Source: Sanguinoderma infundibulare
Lineage: Eukaryota > Basidiomycota > Agaricomycetes > Polyporales > Polyporaceae
Length of the DNA stretch: 64,000 nt
Direction: 5' to 3'
Assembly (NCBI GenBank): GCA_032821775.1
Contig: JAVLRN010000015.1
Span: 1-64,000, forward strand
Below the pieces are notes generated by a model. That model made no database searches. It saw only the letters and a program-made list of their open reading frames with translations, and was not told the origin of the DNA. Position 1 is the first letter of the stretch. The number at the start of each line of letters is the position of its first letter. Both the position numbers and the translations under genes were made by a program. Shown piece after piece: positions 11,390 to 22,656 of this stretch.

Positions 11390-11858
11390 GTCGGTGGTGG
11401 TGCTTCTGCTGCCGGGAGCGGAAGGGGTGGGAGAAGGACGGCGACGGGAGAGTAAAGGAATGGTGGCGGTTGTGACGGTGGTGGTATGAAGCAGAGATGT
11501 ATTACTGTATTATTTCGGGAGCGCGGGCGGTCCGCCTGGTGACCCGCACCCACGACCGCTCCACTCACGACTCCTTCGCACAACTAGCGACGAGGTATAC
11601 AGGATTATTGTCTGCACCAGTCTCCCACACGTCATACATGAATCCAGTGCATGTATACAACGTATTGCCATGTCTGCTAAACGCCCTGAAGCTGTAATTG
11701 CGCCGGTTCGCTCCCTCCTCTTCGAATGCACGAAACGGGAGCAACGCATCGATATTTCCACACCAAAATTAGCCAAAGTTGTACCGTACAAAGTGACAAA
11801 GCCCGGTGTCCAAAGTGAATAAGTTACGCCGCCGCAACTTTGTCCCTCGAGCTGGCAC

Positions 11859-14124
11859 TCAACAACGCCGAGCGATGCCCTGCCGAGCTTCTTCCTCCCT
11901 GCCCACGCTCAGTCAGAAACGCTCCAAAACGACGACACCAAACACGACGCACCGGTACTCGAACATGACCTGGATGCCCACAAACAAGCAGCCGCACGCG
12001 ACGAGCATGAACTGCACACCCTGCCAGCTGCCCACGATCTGCTCGATCATGTACTTCATCCCGTCCGTGCCGATGACGAACCCGACCAGGTTTGCGGTCA
12101 TCATCATAAGCACATTGCACACCCCGCCAACGGCACCGAGGTGTCTAAACCACGGCCTGTCTCCGTACTATTCCCATTCAGGGGTTAGCCAACTGTCCTC
12201 AATCTCCCAAATGCACGCAGCGAGGCCGAGGCCGAGCGCACCTTCGACCCGGGGACCAAATACCGCGCCGCCACCTCTGGCAGGATAAATAAACTAACGA
12301 GCCAGCCCCACGCCAGCAACTTGAACGACAGGTCGTGCCAGAGCGCCACAAACGTAAACACGAGCACGCTCGTGAACACGAGGTTCCGCGTGCCCCCCAG
12401 CGGGATGTAGATGTAACGTACGATCCAGAGGTTGTACGAACGGTGCCATGCGCGCCAGAAGCCAAGCGGCGAGTAGTTGTTCGCCATGCAACGGACCATA
12501 TTCTCCGGAGGGTCGACGCCATCCGCGAGAGCCCAGAGGCGGAAGAACCGCCAGGGGACAAGGAGCTGCAAGTGTCGGGGCGTGGCTAGAGGTCAGCGGG
12601 CGTGGTGAGAGGAGAGGGGACAGGGGGTGGGGGCGAGGCGGAGCGCACCTTGAGCCAGACGACGATGAGGTTCCAGAAGCCGACCATGCAGAGCTCCGAG
12701 GCAGAGTACCCGACCCACGCTTTGCGGTCCTTGATCGCGACGACGTACATGAAGTGGAGAATCGTCTCGAGCGTCATGATGCACGCCACGAAGCGGCCGA
12801 GGTAGCCCAGCACTGTCCGCCAGGTGACGGTAAGTCGAATACGAAACTAATCCGCGAACATGCGAATCAGCAATGATGCGGAGGATCGCGCGAGAGATGG
12901 ACGCACCTGCCACATAAAGTCGTTGAATGTCATGATGGGCCCGGCGATGTATAGCGGGGGGTACAGAGCGTACGCGATATAGTTCAGATACGAGTACGTG
13001 TCCAGGCCATGGTTCACCCGCGGCCTGTGCTTGTCGGATAAGGATGTCTGCTGGCCTCTTCAGTTCCTCCCGCCACGCCCAGAGAAGCAGCTGAACTAAC
13101 CTCAGGAAGGCCGACGCCATTGCACGCCCAGTAATAGTCCATGTTGAAGGATACGAGCCGCAGCATCGTGATATTGAAGCTGATGTACCACCTCGGATAC
13201 ACGCCCTGCCACGCGTCCTACGTACACCGTCCCCATTCCCAACCTAGTCAGGTCAGCGACGCACACGCACAGACCCCACACACGCACCAAGAACGCGAAC
13301 AGCGGGTGGAGCTGCCCGAACCTGTGGCCCCTGTTCCGCTCGTTCGCGTAGAGCACGAGCGCGTTGAAGACCCACGTCAGGACAGGACCCGCCTTTGAGC
13401 CCTGGCACGATTTGGCGATCGCGTAGTTGAGGGAGAGGATGGCGAAGACTTTGAGCGCGCTCGCGCCGTGCAGGCCAAACAGCATCGCGGTGGAGAACGC
13501 GACGAGGAAGGGTATGCGGTACATATTGCTGGAGCTGGATAGAGAGGGTCCTTTTCGCGCGAGCAGAGCGTGGAGTTGCTTGAGGCCGAAGAAGACGGCT
13601 GCGAGGAGGGTGAGGGGGAGGAGGCCGTTTCGGAACGACCGGTATTGGTTGTCACTGTTGTCCTACAACAATTATAAACGAAAGAGATCCGAGGGTTGAG
13701 TTCCTCAAGCCAAAGCTACAGGCGGACGAGGAATGCACTCACCACTCGTCGGCCAAACAGCCAACCGGGAGATAATGCACTCTCATAATACGGGTAATTA
13801 GGATGGGAGGCTACGCAAATACGTTCAGGTCGTGGTATTCACAGCCAAAGACGGGTACTCACCCGAGCTCAGTCTGTAGGGTATCCAAACCATCAAGGGC
13901 AGTGCGCACGCGAACACCACGTAGTACACCATGAACTCCGGCGTCCTCCATCGCGGGGCCGGGTGCTGCTGGGCTTTTACTTGTGGACTGTATGCGGTTG
14001 GTATGTGCACAGTCAATCTGGTGATGCCCTTGGGCTTGTACGAAGAGTCCGGCGGCGAGTCCACCTCGAAAGCGGAGGCCGGGCGGAGGTCGGAGGGCAT
14101 GTGGACTACGGCGTCGCCCAGCAT
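11859..14124 (-). CDS. GUP1: GUP1-like MBOAT O-acyltransferase, 580 aa
   Basis: A nine-exon model gives an uninterrupted 580-residue protein: 14124-13863, 13810-13743, 13662-13288, 13217-13101, 13050-12907, 12846-12649, 12565-12242, 12167-11953 and 11898-11859. Yeast Gup1 is of similar length and colinear throughout. Recognisable segments are the N-terminal RWRTPEF before the first membrane span, [41 protein letters not shown], and the MBOAT core [10 protein letters not shown] plus the invariant-histidine motif ALWHD. The tail is MFEYREEE...RRC. In yeast, Gup1 is a multi-pass ER enzyme that remodels GPI-anchor lipids by O-acylation and affects glycerol uptake and wall integrity. The start at 14124 fits the family; an upstream exon is possible. 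It shares a 346-bp divergent promoter with CK2 beta. Confidence 0.92.
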
Positions 14125-14470
14125 GTACGTAGGTTGCGGGAGTTCAGGATGGACTTCTTGGCATCTGCAGAGCTTGTCTAGCCGGCGAAGAGAAGCGGAA
14201 AGCCAAGCGAGAGGGATGCGGAGGGCGACGAGGGCGACGAGGACGGCGAGGACTCCGAGGCGAGTTTAACAAGGTATAGGCGCCCATAACCAGTAAACAG
14301 GTGGATAAGAACGGCAATAACGTGAATTTCTAATCTTGACTAACAAGTGTATGTGGGTCATTTATACCCTTCTTATCGCTTGTTCCTCCTCCCCCCCTTG
14401 CCCCCGTCAGCTCACGACCTCCGCCACGATTCCGTTGTCCCTGTCCTCGTCTCTGAGCACTTTCGACACA
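14125..14470. promoter_or_regulatory. Divergent promoter between GUP1 and CK2 beta
   Basis: GUP1 is read leftward from 14124 and CK2 beta rightward from 14471, so 346 bp must hold both promoters and 5' leaders. The right half is C-rich with CT tracts (14385-14420), as is common before fungal transcription starts. No clear TATA box is seen. A diverged copy lies at about 3047-3360 in the left duplicate. Confidence 0.6.
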
Positions 14471-15871
14471 AGTCAGTGCCATGCCTCACTGGATTTGTGG
14501 ACCTTGTCTGATCTCGGGTTTCATGCGCAGTGGAAGAAGTATCGACCGGATCGGGCTCCGACTATTCCAAGTAAGTGGCTGAGAAAGTCCTCGATGTTGA
14601 ACCCATACTGAAGCCCTCTCAGCTCGGTGAATACGTTTCAGAAAGGTCCATGTATGTCATATCTGACAGTCCCTAGTGGATCTCCTGGTTCCTGTCATCA
14701 AAAGGCAACGAATACTTCTGCGAAGTCGAAGAGGACTACATCCTCGACCGCTTCAACCTCACGGGCCTCAACACGGAGGTGCAGCACTATGCGCAGGCGT
14801 TGGATATGATCACGGACAACCTGGGTACGTCTCCCGTCCCCTGTGCCCATCGACCGATCGCCGATACCCACTCCAGTAGACGAGGAGATCCAGGATGACC
14901 TCCGGGGCAACCTCGACTTGCAAGCGCGGCTGCTCTACGGCCTCATTCACGCACGATGGATAGTGACAGCACGCGGCCTCGCAAAGATGGTACGTCTCCC
15001 ACCTACCTCTCTCGCCTACCGGCCATCGTCCCACCCAGAGTGTACACTCGATTGTTCCAGTTCGATTGGCACCCATGGCCATGCCTATCTGGTGCGCCGC
15101 CATCCCTATGGGTAGTATCTGAGCACGTCTCCACGCGCGATGGCGCTCTCGATTACTCTCCCGGAAAGGCGGCCGGCTTCAGGGTTACCCAGCCCGGGCG
15201 CGCCAATCGAACTGGAATAATCGACTGTCCCGTCTCCTACCGCACCCTACCTATGTTCCTCCTTTGGCTCAGTACGCGCACTCACCTCCCTGCAGCTTGA
15301 GAAATACAAACGCGCAGACTTCGGCCGCTGCCCACGCGTGCTCTGCCAGTCGCAACCCCTTCTCCCCGTCGGCCTAACCGACGTCCCGTACGAAAAGTCG
15401 GTCAAGCTCTACTGCGGCCGCTGCGAGGACATCTACTCGCCAAAGTCCTCCCGGCACGGCTCCATCGACGGCGCGTACTTCGGCACGTCCTTCCCCCACC
15501 TTCTCTTCCTCGTCTACCCCAACCTCATCCCGCCCAAGAGCGGCCCGGTCGAGCTCAGTCTGTCGGGGCGGGGCGACGTCGAGGGCGGCAGGCGGAACAG
15601 GAGGGTACGGGAGGAGCAGGAGACCGAAGGCGTGGGCGAGGGCGTGAGCACGGCCAGCGTGGCGCTCAAGGCGGACAGGTACCGCCCGAGGATCTTTGGC
15701 TTCCAGGTGAACGAGATCGCGAAGCTGCAGCGGTGGCAGGAGGCGGTGAGGGACAGGTGCGTCTCGTTGTGCGTTTTCTTGGGAGTGAGCGAGACTGATA
15801 TTTTCTGACTGTCTGTCTGTGCTCGCTCCAGACAGATTGGGCGGCTGGAGGAGCTCGAGGAGAATGCGTGA
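14471..15871 (+). CDS. Casein kinase 2 regulatory (beta) subunit, 269 aa
   Basis: The product is the regulatory dimer subunit of CK2, which organises the alpha2-beta2 kinase in nucleus and cytoplasm. Proposed exons: the A of the start codon at 14471, then 14531-14570, 14642-14651 (a 10-nt microexon), 14677-14824, 14880-14989, 15296-15756 and 15832-15871; total 810 nt. Diagnostic segments are [27 protein letters not shown], the zinc-binding pairs CPRVLC and CGRC, and [13 protein letters not shown], all typical of CK2 beta. After the conserved domain come a variable Gly/Arg/Glu-rich insert and a C-terminal helix. A 306-nt intron (14990-15295) is unusually long here. The 5' end (split ATG, microexon) is inferred from splice signals and frame and is less certain than the rest. 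Confidence 0.92.
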
Positions 15872-16264
15872 TGTGGGGCATGCGGTATGTTGTTGTATGA
15901 TTCGTTGTTGTACATTTGGGCTTCTTCGCGATGCTAGACCTAAAACGTCGCTATTCTGCTGCTGCGCCTGAATCCCCAGCAGTGCTGTGGCGATGTCTAC
16001 CTCTTGCACTGATATCACTGATATGTTCCTTCCTTCATGCCGACTGCTGTACTCCCCCGTCATGCCCTTGAGTCATCAGGTTGCATCCTTTGAGTTTGGA
16101 GGTATTCGCTGGCAGTAACCGGAAATGACGTCCGCAGTGCGGTGCCGCGGGCGCCAAGGAAGGCTTCTATTTTGACTCGGATCGTAGTACTCGGCCCAGG
16201 TGTTTGGTATATTAGGAGCCACCTGTCCTGCTGCAGTACATCCATGCCTCTTCCAGTTACCACC
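15872..16264. other. Intergenic, 3' of CK2 beta and promoter of DUF4139 gene
   Basis: No gene seen. The left part is T-rich, as expected for a 3' untranslated region, and the right part should contain the promoter of the gene starting at 16265. No TATA box or repeat is evident. Confidence 0.5.
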
Positions 16265-18696
16265 ATGTCCTCCACCCTCATCTCGCTCGACGCTGCAGAG
16301 CACCCTGTCAAGTCCGTGACGATATTCCAGTCGTCAACTGCAGAGCTGGCGCGAACGTTCACCGCCGACTTGAAGGTATGTCCATCCACGCGCCACTTAT
16401 TTGAATATTCGCTCACGACGCGTCGGGCTGTCAGAGTGGCGCAAACGCCCTCGAGATCTCGGGCATATCCAGTCAGGTCGACCGAGAATCTCCCAGAATA
16501 CACGGCCTGGGAGCGGACGCACGTGTCGTCGACATCTCGTGCAACACCACGTTTGCGGACGTCTCCAACCAGAGCCAGCGCCGCTTCAAACACGCCGCCG
16601 CTCTCAAGGACCTCGCTTCCCGGCGCAAGCTGCTCGAGGCCGAGCGCACCGTGCGCCAGACCGAGCTCGACCTCCTGGACGACGCCGTGCGGTCGTTCTC
16701 GCAAAACAAGGCGACGGAGTTCGACGCGTTCATGGACGCGTTCGTCGTCCGGAAGCGGAACGCGATCAAGAAAGTGATCGAGGTTGACCACCAGATTGAG
16801 GAGCTCGACAAGAAGACCTGGCTGCTCAACAACACGCACAAGGGCGAGACCGCCGCGGTCGTCGTGGCCAGCCTGTTCGTGAAGCGCGATTGCAAGGTCG
16901 AGTTCCAACTAACGTACCGTAAGTCGCTCGAACGTCCAATCTTCACCGGTCCTTGAAGCTAACTTTGCCTCTTAGTCGTCACCGGCGTCACATGGCAGCC
17001 CTACTACGACCTGCACGCGACGACGTCCGACGGCAAGCCCTCGCCAAATGTCTCCCTCCACTACTGCGCCAACATCACCCAAACCACGGGGGAAGACTGG
17101 TCCAACACTGTCCTCACCCTGAGCACAGCCAACTCCCATGCGCTTGGCTCCCTCACCATCCCTAAGGTCGATCCGCTCCGGCTCATGCCAGTCGTAGGTT
17201 TTGGGGCGCGCCCCTGCGGGATCTTCGGCCAGGCGGCCTCAACGGGATCAGCTAGCACCTTCGGCCAGCCAGCGTCGACGGGATCAGCTGGCGGATTATT
17301 CGGCCAGGCAGCATCGACGGGATTATTCGGGCAGCCGCAACAACAACAGGAGCAGTTATTCTCGGATATATTCAGCAAACTAGCACATCAGCAGCAGCAG
17401 CAGCAGCAGTGGCCGCAGCCATTGTGGACGGGATTGTTCGGCCAGCCGCAACAACAGCAGCAGCAGCAGGCATCCGCGTCGGTGTCTGGTCAGACACCCG
17501 CGCCCGCACCAGCACCGGCCACTGGCCCACAGCCATCCGACACCGCCAGCTTTGCGGCGTTCGGCCAGCAGGGCGCGCAGTCAGGAGGAGGATCGTTGTT
17601 TGGTCAGGCGTCTGCCCAGACCGCAGGAGGCGTGGGGAGGGAGTTCAGTGTATTCGGGAATGCCGCAAACCGATCGCAGGCCCCGTCCTCATCGACGGCT
17701 TCTGGAGGGCTGAACGCGAACCCGCCCGTGGCCGTGAGGATTCCCCGGTACTCTGACATCGGTGCCGCGGCCCCCGCGCCCGGTGCTCCTGCGCCCGCTG
17801 CAGCCACGCCAGGGTCCGAGGAGGAGTTCGAGGACATCGGGAAGAAGACCGCGATGGACGAGGGCGGCCCGGGCGCGGTCCTCGACAGGAACTTGCTCGC
17901 GCTTGCGTACCGCGTCGAGGGCCGGGTTACGCTGCCGAGCGACGGGGTGGCGCATAAGGTGTCGTTCGTGACGCTCGAGTTCGCGGCGGCCCTCAAGTAC
18001 GTGTGCGTGCCGCGCAAGCACGGCGCGGCGTTCATTGAAGCAAGGATCAAGAACACGAGCGAGTACGAGCTGCTCGCGGGCCCGGTGAGCGTATTCATGG
18101 ACGACAGCTTCGTGACGAAGACGCTGCTCGGGGTGAGTCTCAGTTTCTTTCTGGGCGATCTCTTGTATGATGCTCATGACTCGTTGCTCCAGCTCACCGG
18201 CGTGAACGAGAGTTTCGTGTGCGTGCTCGGGATCGACCCCGCGCTCCGAGTCTCGTACCAGACCAAGTCGCGCACCGAGCACGAACCCAAGCGGAGCTTC
18301 GCCGAGCCCTCGAAGACCACGACGCGCACGGTGACGACGACGATCACGAATGGGCACTCGTTTGACCTCGCCGGGCTCGTTGTCCGCGACGCCATCCCGC
18401 TCGGCAACGACGAAGCGGGCATCAAGATCGCTCTCCGCGCGCCCCTCGGGCTGGCCGACGCTAAGGACGGCGAGGAGGTCGCGGTGAGGTTAGATGGCCG
18501 GGAAAGCGCGAAGGTGCGCTGGGCGGCGAAGACCGAGGGAGGGGCGGGCGGGGAGAAGGAGGGCTTGTTCGAGTGGGTGTGCGAGGTCAAGGCTGGGAAG
18601 AAGGTGCGGTTGGAGGCCGAGTGGGACGTCAAGGCGCCGAGCAACTTGCGGTGGGAGGAGGTTCTGAACGCACCGTTTGGGCGGAAGAAGGAGTAG
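16265..18696 (+). CDS. DUF4139 / mucoidy-inhibitor-like protein with GLFG-type insert, 751 aa
   Basis: Four exons (16265-16375, 16435-16918, 16976-18132, 18193-18696) give 2256 nt in frame. The N-terminus has the DUF4140 look (a short beta region, then a long coiled coil of about residues 95-190 rich in Arg, Glu and Leu). A DUF4139 beta-rich domain follows, beginning with VTGVTWQPYYDLHA and continuing to the C-terminus (EDWSNTVLTLSTAN, TRTVTTTITNGHSFDLAGL, LRWEEVLNAPFG). Proteins of this family occur in bacteria and fungi, and their biochemical role is unknown. Between the two halves of DUF4139 sits an insert of about 200 residues (codons 17185-17760) with GLFGQ, SLFGQ and AFGQ repeats, poly-Gln runs and Pro/Ala stretches. 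The insert resembles the FG repeats of nucleoporins. No signal peptide or membrane span is seen. Confidence 0.85.
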
Positions 18697-18917
18697 GCGG
18701 CCACCGTCGTCGGATGAGGGATCTTGTGGGTTGGAGGACCTCATATCATGATCATCTCGCGCCGTTATGCACTTGTAGCTGGCGGACAGGGTTTTGCACT
18801 TGCTCATTTCGGGGGTCGAATTGTCGATGGCGCTCCCTCGGGCAGACCCTGATGCACGCGGGTGTGTTTGTGTGCAGTGTTTCGAAGTACAAGAAGTACA
18901 ACACGAGTCCCATTACT

Positions 18918-19286
18918 ACAGTGACTTACAAAACTGTTTCCAGAAAAGGTACTCCCACGCTGTTTTCGGCATATCTCCGCAAGTACTGAACGTACGGACA
19001 TGATGTAAAGTGTGTTTGGTAGATATACTTCTTGGCTTTCGATATAGCTATATATTATGCGAAACGGATGAAAACTCCGGGAGATATCGAGCACTCTTTG
19101 CGCTCACTGCCTGGAAACAGTTTTGTAACTCTTCCCAGTGCCACACATAATTTACTCATGAAAGGGCATGTACAGACAATTGTCAAATCTCTTGGTGGCA
19201 ATGTTGTGTGTACTGTTTATATACATCAGTCCAGGCTATAATCTCACACAATACATCTCACTTTCCTGCTATAATCATGCCTAAAG
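18918..19286 (+). repeat. Dispersed 0.37 kb repeat, copy 1
   Basis: Nearly identical, in inverted orientation, to 33614-33980. It contains a perfect 18-bp inverted repeat, TTACAAAACTGTTTCCAG at about 18926 and its complement near 19113-19130, separated by about 170 bp with an AT-rich centre (GATATAGCTATATAT). The short open frame at 19032-19241 is conserved between copies only because the DNA is. Its size and inverted repeat suggest a MITE-like non-autonomous element. The flanking sequences differ between the two copies. Confidence 0.85.
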
Positions 19287-19793
19287 CACTGCGCGCCCGG
19301 AAAGCGGTGACCATGCCTAGGTTGCCAGGTGAAAAGCCAACTTCACCAGCGAAGTCAGTGAATACCTGGTGGGTGGTGATTAAAATAGTGAATCGGTTGC
19401 TAGGGGATTTCACCCGCAAGCTGGAGGGTTTCACTAAGGTCAAAACGAGGATGAGATACACATCGGCATCAGTGGCTGTTCTTGTGTGCGTGCACGTCGG
19501 TACAGACTGGCCCTAAACCTTCACATGGTCTGCGGACCCTGCCAACCGATGCCCTAGCTATATCGGTACCTCTCTGCTTCTTTTCTTCCTGGGGCCCCAT
19601 GTGGAGCCTTATACCCTCACTCACTCTCCCTCTCTCACTGGAGCATTCCCCTCTCTCTGCTTGAACTGTTGCGGCCTTGGACTACTGCTGCCAGTGGCTT
19701 CGACACCTCGCAGATCCCTCATCATCAGCCAACCTGCTGTCTGCTGTGCCTGTCCTTACTGCTGGTTCGAACCTCAACACAAGACATCAACCG
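19287..19793. other. No gene recognised
   Basis: About 500 bp between the dispersed repeat and the ATG7 relic. A modest open frame (19286-19516) is lysine/arginine-rich with no recognisable motif. CT-rich sequence at 19610-19665 may be the old promoter of the relic downstream. Nothing else is supported. Confidence 0.4.
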
Positions 19794-20852
19794 CCCCCGT
19801 CAAGGAGTATGCCTTGTTCTTCGCCAACGTCCCCCCTTCCGAGCACGCCATTGGCTTTGTTGACCCCTCCAGCACACCCACCAACCCCAGGTGGCCACTC
19901 TGCAACCTCCTCATGTACCTCCGCATGCTCTATCCCGAGGACGCCGCGCAAGCGTTCCGCATCATCTGTTAGCTCAAGAACATCTTCCTGGGTGTCTTGT
20001 GTTTTTGCCCATCCCATCTCACTCCGCCTATCTGACAACCGCTCAGAATGCCACCGGACACAACTTGTCCATCCTGATGCCCGGCAACCCCATCCCAGCG
20101 GTGTCGGTTGAGCAGACAAAGAAAGATGTCGCAACGCTTGAGAAGCTCTTTGATGAGCACGACGTCGTCTTTCTCCTCATGGATTCCCGCGAATCATGTT
20201 GGCTCCCGATTGTCCTCAGTGCAGCCAAGGGGAAGATCATGCTGAATGCGGTGCTCGGGTTCGACACGTTCCTCGTCATGCGGCATGGTGTGCAGATGCC
20301 GAACGCAAAGGGTGAGAGGCTGGTGTGCTATTACTGCAACGACATCGTCGCGCCTTCTGATGTACATCTGCGATCTGCTATCTCACTGCTACCTGCTAAT
20401 AACCTGTGCGAAGTCCCTAATGGTTATCCGGCCCGGTCTCGCAGTGTCGATGGCCGTTGAGCTGCTAGTGTCGCTGATCCAGCATTCCGAGGGGTACAAG
20501 TGGTGTTCATTCGAGCTTGCACATGCTAACCCATGCATGTGTACAGCATCAATGCTCCTGCTCCCCCACCACAAACACAAACCACGACAGACAGCACCAG
20601 CAATGGCTGCGAGTCCATCCTTGGGCCTGTCCTGCACCAGCTGCGCGGCTTCCTGGCACAGTTTTCAGGAACGTGCCCATCGTCAGTGTGGCGTACGACT
20701 GCTTCACGGGCTGTAGCATGGCAGTGCTCGAGGCGTACGAGAAGGGTGGGTTCGAGATGCTGCTCAAGGTGTTCAATGACACCAAGTTCCTGCTGGAGCT
20801 GATGGGCTTGAAGAAGATGTATAAGGAGACGCAGGCAGCGCTGAAGGGTTGA
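19794..20852 (+). pseudogene. ATG7 (autophagy E1-like enzyme) pseudogene with internal deletion
   Basis: Two blocks of fungal Atg7 are present. The first (19794-19975) corresponds to the end of the N-terminal Atg7 domain and reads [17 protein letters not shown] and a leucine-rich helix, then a stop. The second (about 20047-20852) is the C-terminal adenylation domain: [64 protein letters not shown], and the C-terminal helix reading YEKGGFEMLLKVFND with a natural stop. The nucleotide-binding glycine motif between the blocks is gone. Where the catalytic-Cys region should be (about 20400-20445), the frame is shifted. Intact Atg7 proteins are about 600-700 residues; this is a fragment. The working ATG7 gene is presumably elsewhere. 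Confidence 0.85.
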
Positions 20853-21435
20853 CGTGGATGAGGATGACTTTTAGAGTGAGCTTCGAGTAGGGTCGCGAGG
20901 AGGTGCGGTGGCGGAGGAGCGGGTGGCAAGCAGAGCAGGGCACGGGCACACATGATGATGTGCTCAGGTGCACTTGATTGTCAGACTCGTTTCATTGTGT
21001 TCGCCGAGGTGCTGGTATTGCTTTCAAACAATGTCGCTCATTTATCTGTCCTGTATCTGTTGTGTATTCTGTGAATATATGCCCAAATAAGTGTCGCTAT
21101 TCCCCTGTATGTGTGATCCGGAACTGGTGCCCGCAATGTGAGTATTCCCCAAGTGATCACCAATTCCATGGCTAGATATCTACGAACATTTCACCCTCTT
21201 TTCTATGGATTCTGGATGGCAGATATACATCAGATTACAGAAGGTTTTCACCCAGTTCCCGCTTTTGGCTGCATGGTGAAATCACACAAAATCTGGTTGA
21301 CTTTGACCATATATATCCCCAGGATACAGGGTGGAAATCAACCGGCACTTGATCTCCAGAACAGGTGACTACACTCAACTTAGATGGGGGTAGTCCACCA
21401 TTTCTGGATGGTGATCGACCTGTCACTTTTGACGG
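20853..21435. other. No gene recognised; left flank of the retrotransposon
   Basis: AT-richer sequence without a convincing frame. The last five bases before the LTR are GACGG and find no match just after the 3' LTR. I see no tRNA or known repeat. Confidence 0.4.
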
Positions 21436-22369
21436 TGATGCGCACCCGATGCTTCTGTCCGCGGAAGTCGACGCAACTACCCCTTCTGGACAGTGCACCA
21501 CACGACGGCGCGGGAGTTCCCGAGTCGCTGACGGCATTGGGGGTTGCGTGGCGTGCCGACCCTATGGCACGAGGCGAAGGCCTGGAATGCCGATGATCCC
21601 CATCGCCGGCGCGACTTCTCCGATCGGTCCGAGTTGGCGGCCACAGCGAGCCGGCCTGACCATCTGCACCACATGCATGGTGGTGCAGTGGCGGGCCACA
21701 AGTTAAGTCATTCAGCATCTTTGCAGTCGCGTCACGCGACTGGCTGCAGATCATCTCTTACTAGTTGGTCTCGGTGACAGGTACCGGCCACGACTCCCGA
21801 CTGCGACTGCTGATGACTAACGACATCACGCGACCATGCGATGACAAGCCGAGCTGACCCCAAGTCGCACGACCGGTCACGGCCATGCGGTGGTCGCTGA
21901 CGTTCTCACAGGTTTCCGACACAGGTTGTCGCGGGCGCTCATTGCCGCGAGGCAGTCTAGGCTATAGTTGTCGTGCGTAGTTACAGGCAGGATGTACTTA
22001 ACTCAGTCGACTGCCGCTTAGGGCACACAATCTTCGACCCCCACCTTTTACCTCTCATTTCTCTGACGAGCAAGTGCAACTCGACATCGTCCTCTGTCGG
22101 GTGTTGCTAGCGACTGCGATTGCGACTTGCAACAGCGACAGCAACCCCGACTACGACTTTTGCGACAGCGACTTGCCGCATGACCCCGTCGCGGCTTTCA
22201 CCCTCCAGCTTCATTCGACTTTCCTTTCTTCTCCCCGGCACTGGTTACGGTCGCGACCAAAGGGAACCCGAGACCGTACTCGCCCTCCACACCGGCGACA
22301 TCGCTCCGACCTCGCCTCCCTCAGCCCTTGGTCGTCCCGACTGTTCACAGGCCCTGGGATAGTGTATCA
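21436..22369 (+). repeat. 5' LTR, 934 bp
   Basis: Starts TGATGCGCACC and ends GGGATAGTGTATCA. It has the same length as the 3' LTR. Differences from the 3' copy are almost all C/T or G/A at CpG dinucleotides. The right part (22110-22170) is rich in GCGAC words. Confidence 0.95.
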
Positions 22370-22372
22370 TTT

Positions 22373-22392
22373 TGGAGCCCACCGCGAGGGGG
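22373..22392 (+). other. Primer-binding-site-like sequence
   Basis: Three bases after the LTR end, a stretch begins TGGAGCCCACCGCG. The TGG start matches the CCA end of a tRNA and fits minus-strand priming. I cannot name the tRNA without a tRNA set. Confidence 0.6.
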
Positions 22393-22656
22393 AGTATAGA
22401 TCTCGCCTCCGCCTTTGGTGCGACCCCGTAACTTTCATACAGTGCCACGCTGACACCTCCCACTCCTTTGCATTCGTCGCTCGCACACGAGCTACTTGTC
22501 GCTCGCACACATAGGATCACTGACCTTGGACTTCAGCTCGGCAATGAGGCCTGATACAGTCACATCCTCAATTCCCTCTCTTGCGCCCTTGATCGTGGCA
22601 TCGATGCACTCGATAACTGACCCTCTTCTTCCGACTCGTCGTCCACAACATCTTCC

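Larger units (their letters stand above)
11115..14531. repeat. Right, intact copy of the 3.4 kb segmental duplication
   Basis: Partner of 1-3422, same orientation, offset about 11.1 kb. It carries functional-looking genes, so it is the likely ancestral locus. Homology ends at 14531, the first base after the splice acceptor that precedes the CK2 beta coding sequence. Confidence 0.93.

Noticed and set aside
19032..19241. 69-codon open frame found again at 33659-33868
   Set aside because: Conserved only because it lies in a nearly identical dispersed DNA repeat; no protein motif.
19755..19780. GGTTCGAAC, resembling a tRNA B box
   Set aside because: No cloverleaf or A box around it; it falls at the edge of the ATG7 relic.
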